From contig NZ_JBHTBQ010000046.1 of the NCBI RefSeq assembly GCF_042664895.1, forward strand, positions 62,001-126,000: DNA of 64,000 nucleotides, given 5' to 3'. Below, in pieces: positions 58,795 to 64,000 of this stretch. Numbering within the stretch: the first letter of the stretch is position 1; each line of letters opens with the position of its first letter. This stretch comes from Iodobacter arcticus (GTDB lineage: Bacteria > Pseudomonadota > Gammaproteobacteria > Burkholderiales > Chitinibacteraceae). A model generated the notes under the pieces. The model ran no database searches, was not told the origin of the DNA, and was given only the letters and a program-made list of their open reading frames with translations. The translations under genes and the position numbers were made by a program.

Positions 58795-59964
58795 TCACTC
58801 GCTGGATTCAATAGACAAAAACGCTCTAAGCTCGCCTTCCTTTGCCATCGCATCGCGATAACCCAGCTCGATCAGCTTGCGGGAGTAACCACTACAAAAT
58901 AATAAATAGCTGGCAACCACCGAGCCCTGATGCCGGAACGCGCCCATGCCACCTAATAAAAAGCGCATTCCCCATGGAAACTCCAGCTTAAAAGCCACTG
59001 CCAGCCGCTCTAATGGTTGAGAAGGAGAAATCGCCAGCACTTTAATTGGCCGCAAGCCCAATGGCAGTTGCAGGGCGACTTCGGCAGGCACGGCAGCTAG
59101 CGTGCGATTAATGCGGGTTAAGCGCTCCAGATCAGTATCTAAGCCATCCAGAAAAATACTATTCATAAGATGCCCCATCACCTGAGCCAGTGTGGGGTAG
59201 CTGGTATGCTTTTCTCTTGCAGAAAGGTCAGCCACCTGTGGCGCAACACCAATCACCAAAATGCGCTCAGCCCCTAAGTGAATGGCGGGGCTGATGGGCG
59301 CAATTTGCCGCACCGAGCCATCACCAAAATATTCGCGATGCAGCCTGATGGCAGGGAATAATAAAGGAATCGCCGCAGAGGCCATCAGGTGATCGACGCT
59401 GATACTCGCCTTCACCCCTACTCTGGAAGCCCGGTGCCATACTTCCAAGTCAGCAGCCCCCTGAAAAAAAGACACCGACTGCCCAGATGTATAACCAGAA
59501 GCAGAAATCGACAAAGCACGCAAAGCACCTGCCTCAATGCTCTGCTGGATACCTGAAAAATCCACTCTATCAATCAATAAATCACGCAATGGCGCATTAT
59601 TTAAAAATGCCCGCGGGTTATATTTGCCCAAGCCCCCCAAAAACAGCGATAGCAACCAATGCCCTGCCGTCTTTAATAAATGCCATACCGAGGTGTGATA
59701 AATATGATCGGGGCTAAGCCCCTGCCAAAGCCTTGCCAGCTCAAACACCGAACGGCGAAAATGAGCGGCTCCGGCCGCTAATGCCACAGCATTAATGCCG
59801 CCCGCCGATGTACCACAAATAATAGGAAACGGATTGGCAGCCCCTTTGGGCAGCAACTTGGCAATCGCCAGCAAAACACCGACTTGATACGCCGCCCTTG
59901 CGCCGCCGCCTGATAAAATCAAGGCGGTATCAGCGGCATGCGCCTGCATTCGTTTAATCCCCAT
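58795..59964 (-). CDS. Patatin-like phospholipase
   Basis: 389 residues with the complete patatin set: LILSGGGARAAYQVGVL (oxyanion glycines), nucleophile Ser in CGTSAGGINA, and the catalytic Asp in FGDGSVRQIAP. No signal peptide, though a hydrophobic segment LLSLFLGGLGK lies near residue 110. It probably hydrolyses membrane phospholipids or acyl esters; the natural target is not known. Start may be the ATG at 59949 (MQAHA) instead of 59964. It stands alone. Confidence 0.92.
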   Translation of the reverse strand: MGIKRMQAHAADTALILSGGGARAAYQVGVLLAIAKLLPKGAANPFPIICGTSAGGINAVALAAGAAHFRRSVFELARLWQGLSPDHIYHTSVWHLLKTAGHWLLSLFLGGLGKYNPRAFLNNAPLRDLLIDRVDFSGIQQSIEAGALRALSISASGYTSGQSVSFFQGAADLEVWHRASRVGVKASISVDHLMASAAIPLLFPAIRLHREYFGDGSVRQIAPISPAIHLGAERILVIGVAPQVADLSAREKHTSYPTLAQVMGHLMNSIFLDGLDTDLERLTRINRTLAAVPAEVALQLPLGLRPIKVLAISPSQPLERLAVAFKLEFPWGMRFLLGGMGAFRHQGSVVASYLLFCSGYSRKLIELGYRDAMAKEGELRAFLSIESSE

Positions 59965-60243
59965 CCTGCGCCTCTTTATGCTTTCGTTTTAAATAAGCGA
60001 AACAGGCTGTCTCCTACTATTTACGCTAGCCCTTACTGGGCATCGCGGCAAGGCGAGCTCATAAATAAGACCTAGGCCAAGCAACTACTTTTCACAGCGC
60101 TTACAAAAAACCATCATAACGCCCCTACCTTCCTCTTTTTAAAGCCGTAAAATTGCAGATTATTAAAAACTGTACTAACGGGGGTTGGTCTTATTACGCG
60201 CAGTTCGGTATAATGCCGTTTTGGCGACTAAGGATTCTGTACC

Positions 60244-61713
60244 ATGCGCGTGATTCAGAAGGCCCTCACCTTTGACGATGTACTTCTCGTCCCGGCCCAT
60301 TCCAATATCCTCCCGCGTGATGTCGATTTATCGACCCAATTCACCCGTAACATTCGCCTGAATCTGCCGCTGGTTTCTGCAGCGATGGATACAGTGACCG
60401 AGGCTCGCCTCGCCATTGCTATTGCCCAAGAAGGCGGCATGGGGATTATTCATAAGAATATGACCCCTGTGATGCAAGCGAAAGAAGTATCCAAAGTAAA
60501 ACGTTACGAATCAGGCATTGTTAAGGATCCAATTACCGTATCCCCGGAAATGCTCGTTCGCGACGTTCACGAACTCACCCGCCAGCACAAAATATCCGGC
60601 TTGCCTGTGATTGATAAATCCGGCCAATTGGTCGGCATCGTCACCAACCGCGATTTGCGTTTTGAAACACGCCTCGACGTGGCAGTCAGCAGCATCATGA
60701 CGCCTAAAGAGCGTTTGATTACGGTTAACGAAGGCGATTCAATTGAATCCGCCCGCGTACTGATGCACGAGCACCGCCTAGAGCGCGTGCTGGTGATCGA
60801 CGAAAACTTCAAGCTTAAAGGCTTGATTACCGTTAAAGACTTGATCAAAACCTCCGAGCACCCATTCGCAGCCAAAGACGATCAAGGTCGCCTGCGTTGC
60901 GGCGCAGCAGTTGGCGTAGGCGCGGGCACCGAAGAGCGGGTAAAACTACTTTCCGAAGCCGGTGTGGATGTGATCGTGGTGGACACTGCCCACGGCCACA
61001 GCCAGGGCGTGATTGATCGCGTGCGTTGGGTTAAACAAAACTACCCGCATATCCAGGTAATTGGCGGCAATATCGCCACCGCTGCTGCCGCTTTAGCTCT
61101 GGCTGAAGCCGGTGCTGATGCGGTTAAAGTGGGGATTGGCCCAGGCTCGATCTGCACCACACGTATCGTGGCTGGCGTGGGTGTGCCGCAAATTACTGCG
61201 GTAGCTAATGTAGCTGAAGCGTTGGCTGGCACAGGTATTCCATTGATTGCTGACGGTGGTATTCGCTATTCTGGCGACATCTCTAAAGCCATCGCAGCGG
61301 GTGCAAGCTCGGTGATGCTGGGCGGCTTATTTGGCGGCACGGACGAAGCGCCGGGTGAAGTTGAGCTATACCAAGGCCGCACTTACAAGAGCTACCGCGG
61401 TATGGGCTCTTTAGGCGCAATGGCCGGTAGCAATGGCTCGTCTGATCGCTACTTCCAAGACAATGTGAACAACGCCGACAAGCTAGTTCCAGAAGGCATT
61501 GAAGGCCGCGTTGCTTACAAAGGCCCGATTACCGCCATCATCCATCAATTGATGGGTGGCCTGCGTTCTTCTATGGGCTATTTGGGCTGCAAAAACATCA
61601 CAGAAATCCACGAAAAAGCCGAATTTGTGCAAATCACCGCCGCAGGTATTCGTGAATCGCATGTGCATGATGTGCAAATCACTAAAGAAGCACCAAACTA
61701 CCATACCGATTAA
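60244..61713 (+). CDS. guaB: IMP dehydrogenase
   Basis: First committed step to GMP: IMP to XMP with NAD. 489 residues: catalytic barrel with GIGPGSICTTR (Cys304), two CBS domains inserted at about 95-205, and the mobile flap with RYFQ. VGAAVGVG and KSYRGMGSLGAM complete the family pattern. The usual partner guaA is not next to it here. A strong terminator follows. Confidence 0.97.
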   Translation: MRVIQKALTFDDVLLVPAHSNILPRDVDLSTQFTRNIRLNLPLVSAAMDTVTEARLAIAIAQEGGMGIIHKNMTPVMQAKEVSKVKRYESGIVKDPITVSPEMLVRDVHELTRQHKISGLPVIDKSGQLVGIVTNRDLRFETRLDVAVSSIMTPKERLITVNEGDSIESARVLMHEHRLERVLVIDENFKLKGLITVKDLIKTSEHPFAAKDDQGRLRCGAAVGVGAGTEERVKLLSEAGVDVIVVDTAHGHSQGVIDRVRWVKQNYPHIQVIGGNIATAAAALALAEAGADAVKVGIGPGSICTTRIVAGVGVPQITAVANVAEALAGTGIPLIADGGIRYSGDISKAIAAGASSVMLGGLFGGTDEAPGEVELYQGRTYKSYRGMGSLGAMAGSNGSSDRYFQDNVNNADKLVPEGIEGRVAYKGPITAIIHQLMGGLRSSMGYLGCKNITEIHEKAEFVQITAAGIRESHVHDVQITKEAPNYHTD

Positions 61714-61734
61714 TCACTGATTACTCGCGATGCA

Positions 61735-61768
61735 AAAAGGCCGGAAGAAATTCCGGCCTTTTTTTATT
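61735..61768 (+). terminator. Rho-independent terminator after guaB
   Basis: Stem AAGGCCGGAA / TTCCGGCCTT with a 4-nt loop and a long T-run, 22 bp after the stop. Confidence 0.95.
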
Positions 61769-62123
61769 TACACCACAAACGCAACATTAAATACGCGATG
61801 TCTTTTTGTATATTTCAACTGGCAAACGACGACTGCCAAAAGTTTGAGGACTCTCGACAAAGATACTTTTGAATGCCCGCTTGCAGCACAAATCATCTGC
61901 TTCTTAACTTGTTTTTCAGCCGCGTAGTAACCGGGCTCGGCTCACTTTTACGTTGATAAGCATCATTTTCCTTGATAGGCGAATAATGCACCTATCAAGG
62001 TGGCTACTGGAATTAGACCACTACACTCTGACAAAAAAGGCAGATCAGCTCTGCCAATAAAAACAACGTCACAATATCATTAGCCAAAACAAACAGCCTC
62101 TATATTTATTTCGACTGTTTTAA
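61769..62123. other. Gap between guaB and dadA
   Basis: Convergent genes. A perfect 10-bp inverted repeat CCTTGATAGG / CCTATCAAGG (61970-61979 and 61991-62000) could end the dadA transcript. No gene is supported. Confidence 0.5.
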
Positions 62124-63371
62124 TTACTGAAAACAAAAATCAACCTCAGGCGTTTTACCAGAAATTAAATCGGCAATCGCCAATGCTGAGCCACAGCATT
62201 CAGTCCAGCCTAAAGTGCCATGCCCCGTATTCAGCCAGAGGCTTGGGTAGCGGGTACGGCCAATATAAGGCAGATTGCCTGGCGTTGCTGGGCGCAAGCC
62301 TGTCCAGAACTCAGCAGATGCATAATCGCCACCGTTGGGAAAAATATCCCTTACACGATCAATAATCGCCTTACAACGCACGGCATTTAAATCCAGATTA
62401 TAGCCATCAAACTCTGCTGTCCCTGCCACGCGCAGATGATCCCCCAATCTAGAGAAAACCAGTTTATGCCCATCATCGGTCAGGCTTACAGTCGGTGCAC
62501 AATGCTCAGCGCGCACTGGAATCGTGGCGGAATACCCCTTAGCAGGGTAAATATCCAAGTTAATCCCTAATGGGCGTAAATGCAGCGGACTGTAGCTACC
62601 TAAGCTCACCACAAAAGCATCTGCGCTAAGCGACTCTGCGCCATGATCCCCTACCACTCGCACGGCCTGCACATCACCTCCCGCACAATCAAAGCCCGCT
62701 ATTTCACAATCGTAGCGAAACTTCACCCCAGCCTGCTCGCACAGGAGCGCTAATTCATTGGTAAACAAGCGTGCATCGCCCGATTCATCACTCGGCGTAT
62801 ACGTGCCACCGACAATCGGGCGCATCGAATCACGCAAAGCAGGCTCAATCAATAAACACTCTGCTGTCGATTTAACTTGCCGATCTAGGCCCAACTCGCC
62901 CATTAACTTGGCGGCAGGGATGGCTGATTCAAACTCGGCTTGCTCGGTGTAGTAATGCAAAATCCCTTCGGTGCGCTGATGATATTCAATACCGGTGGCC
63001 GCACGTAAAGCTTGCAAAGTATCTCTGCTATATAAGCCCAAGCGCACCAGATTTTGCAGGTTATAGCGCGCCTTCTCTCGTGTGCACTGTTGTAAAAAGC
63101 GCAAACCCCAGCGCCATTGATTCCAATCAAGTTTAAAGCGAAATAGCAGCGGCGCGTCTTCCTCACCCAACCATTGCAACGCTTTCCAAGGCGCTTTGGG
63201 GTTGGCCCACGGCTCGGCATGGCAAACGGATATTTGCCCGCCATTGGCATAGCTGGTTTCTCTTGCCGCTTCAGGCGCACGCTCAATCACCGTCACTTCG
63301 TGCCCTGCCTGGCTTAGAAACCAGGCCGAGGTAATACCAATAACACCTGCCCCCAACACAATCACCTTCAT
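62124..63371 (-). CDS. dadA: D-amino acid dehydrogenase small subunit
   Basis: FAD enzyme that deaminates D-alanine and other D-amino acids to keto acids at the inner membrane. 415 residues: VIVLGAGVIGITSAWFLSQAGHEVTVIER for FAD, YANGGQISVCHAEPWANP, the TEGILHYY segment and the ending GLRPATPGNLPYIGRTRYPSLWLNTGHGTLGW, all standard for DadA. No alanine racemase (dadX) is adjacent in the window. The 330-bp upstream region is shared with the divergent sensor gene. Confidence 0.95.
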   Translation of the reverse strand: MKVIVLGAGVIGITSAWFLSQAGHEVTVIERAPEAARETSYANGGQISVCHAEPWANPKAPWKALQWLGEEDAPLLFRFKLDWNQWRWGLRFLQQCTREKARYNLQNLVRLGLYSRDTLQALRAATGIEYHQRTEGILHYYTEQAEFESAIPAAKLMGELGLDRQVKSTAECLLIEPALRDSMRPIVGGTYTPSDESGDARLFTNELALLCEQAGVKFRYDCEIAGFDCAGGDVQAVRVVGDHGAESLSADAFVVSLGSYSPLHLRPLGINLDIYPAKGYSATIPVRAEHCAPTVSLTDDGHKLVFSRLGDHLRVAGTAEFDGYNLDLNAVRCKAIIDRVRDIFPNGGDYASAEFWTGLRPATPGNLPYIGRTRYPSLWLNTGHGTLGWTECCGSALAIADLISGKTPEVDFCFQ

Positions 63372-63698
63372 GGTTTTCCCTTATAAATCAATTCTAAATC
63401 TGACACGCTTACCTGCTAAAAACAATTTCATACACAACAGAAAAATAGAATGAATACGGCCCATCTCAATATTCAAGCCACAACACCACGATGCGGCATT
63501 CAATCACGAATCAAACCGATTGATTTATGCCAGGCAACAAGACATCGCTGAATTGTTTTTACAAAAACATTAACAAAAGCGATTCATAATACTTGATTAA
63601 GAATCATGAAATGATGATACGTTTTACTAGAAAGCCACGACTTGATCTAAACTAACATCTGAAACTCTCAACCTACCCAAGCCAAGCCCCGCCACGCT
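63372..63698. other. Divergent promoter region dadA / sensor gene
   Basis: AT-rich, with several ATGAAT- and AATCAATT-like short repeats. No gene or structured RNA recognised. Confidence 0.45.
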
Positions 63699-64000
63699 AT
63701 GAATCTGTCGCTTCGAACCGCTATTATTTTTGCCACCCTTTTAGGCTTATTACTGCCCTCTGGCGTAAATGGCTATATCAGCCTGACTCGCCAGCTGGAT
63801 AATGCCCAGCGACAAATCAATCTGGATCACCAGCGCATTGCAGATATTCTGGTATTAGGCATGCAGGAGCCACTCTGGAATCTCTCGCCTGATGCAGGCA
63901 AACCGCTACTAGAATCAGTGATCAGCGACGAGCGCATTGTGCGCATTACGGTTAATGACTCTACGCTGGGCCTGTTTATTGAAGCCAATAAGCCAGAGCG
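63699..64000 (+). CDS. N-terminal part of a membrane sensor protein (3' end outside window)
   Basis: The ATG at 63699 opens a frame that runs off the window. The 100 visible residues show a membrane helix (TAIIFATLLGLLLPSGVNGYI) and then a periplasmic helical sensor start with QLDNAQRQINLDHQRIADIL and QEPLWNLSPDAGKPLLES, a pattern common to bacterial histidine kinases and diguanylate cyclases with an extracytoplasmic sensor. The output domain cannot be seen. Confidence 0.7.
   Translation, partial: MNLSLRTAIIFATLLGLLLPSGVNGYISLTRQLDNAQRQINLDHQRIADILVLGMQEPLWNLSPDAGKPLLESVISDERIVRITVNDSTLGLFIEANKPE

Noticed and set aside
1..64000. CRISPR arrays, tRNA or rRNA genes, prophage or integrase
   Set aside because: No regularly spaced repeats, no cloverleaf-like gene with CCA end, and no integrase or phage structural protein were recognised on either strand by eye; a tRNA scan would be needed to be certain.

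Overview
The window looks like chromosomal DNA of a betaproteobacterium, most likely of the order Neisseriales (Chitinibacteraceae or Chromobacteriaceae type, for example an Iodobacter relative). This is inferred from protein resemblance (OxyR with Cys199/Cys208, an AzgA-apt-hpt purine block, GlpT and SpeG very close to their gammaproteobacterial counterparts), moderate GC content and many short palindromic intergenic repeats; it is not proven by a marker gene. No rRNA, tRNA, CRISPR array, prophage or intact insertion sequence was seen.

Layout. 1-1.7 kb: tail of a truncated gene, then a Phd/ParE-type toxin-antitoxin pair lying between a vestigial copy of the ribE 3' end and the real ribE. 1.7-5.9 kb (minus strand): glyA, nrdR, ribD, a zinc-ribbon protein, ribE. 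6-12 kb (minus): a CorA-like protein, a purine salvage block (AzgA-type permease, apt, hpt), a TMEM165/GDT1-type transporter behind a yybP-ykoY manganese riboswitch, and a low-molecular-weight tyrosine phosphatase. 13-20.3 kb (plus): an unusual cluster of MdfA-like exporter, LuxE-like acyl-protein synthetase, LuxC-like reductase fused to an adenylate-forming domain, a second PaaK-like adenylate-forming protein and a two-part GNAT protein. No luciferase genes are present, and this is the best candidate for an undescribed system. 20.7-24.6 kb: DUF3299, a ZrgA-like (DUF2796) protein, an ABC ATPase/permease pair and DUF2938. 24.8-26 kb: an AT-rich orphan and a YfbM-like protein. 26-29 kb (minus): thiM, a 32-codon micro-ORF, thiE and thiD under a TPP riboswitch whose P3 loop carries a 164-bp inverted-repeat element. 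29-38.7 kb: aminotransferase with divergent MarR regulator, glycosyltransferase and assorted small enzymes and membrane proteins. 38.7-42.3 kb (minus): an unrecognised 702-aa protein followed by an exported c-type haem protein. 42.6-51 kb: a glycerol/glycerol-3-phosphate regulon (tpiA, glpD, glpR, glpK, glpF, glpT). 51-53.7 kb: kbl and tdh for threonine breakdown. 53.8-64 kb: SDR, decayed ArsR regulator, speG, rubredoxin reductase, oxyR-dsbB, patatin-like phospholipase, guaB, dadA and the start of a membrane sensor.

A recurrent structural theme is small local duplication: pieces of ribE, apt and apparently thiE lie next to the intact genes, and tpiA carries an in-frame internal repeat. Several families of 60-220 bp inverted-repeat elements fill the intergenic spaces. 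Starts differ from the longest possible ORF wherever a better ribosome binding site is visible, and this is stated in each entry.
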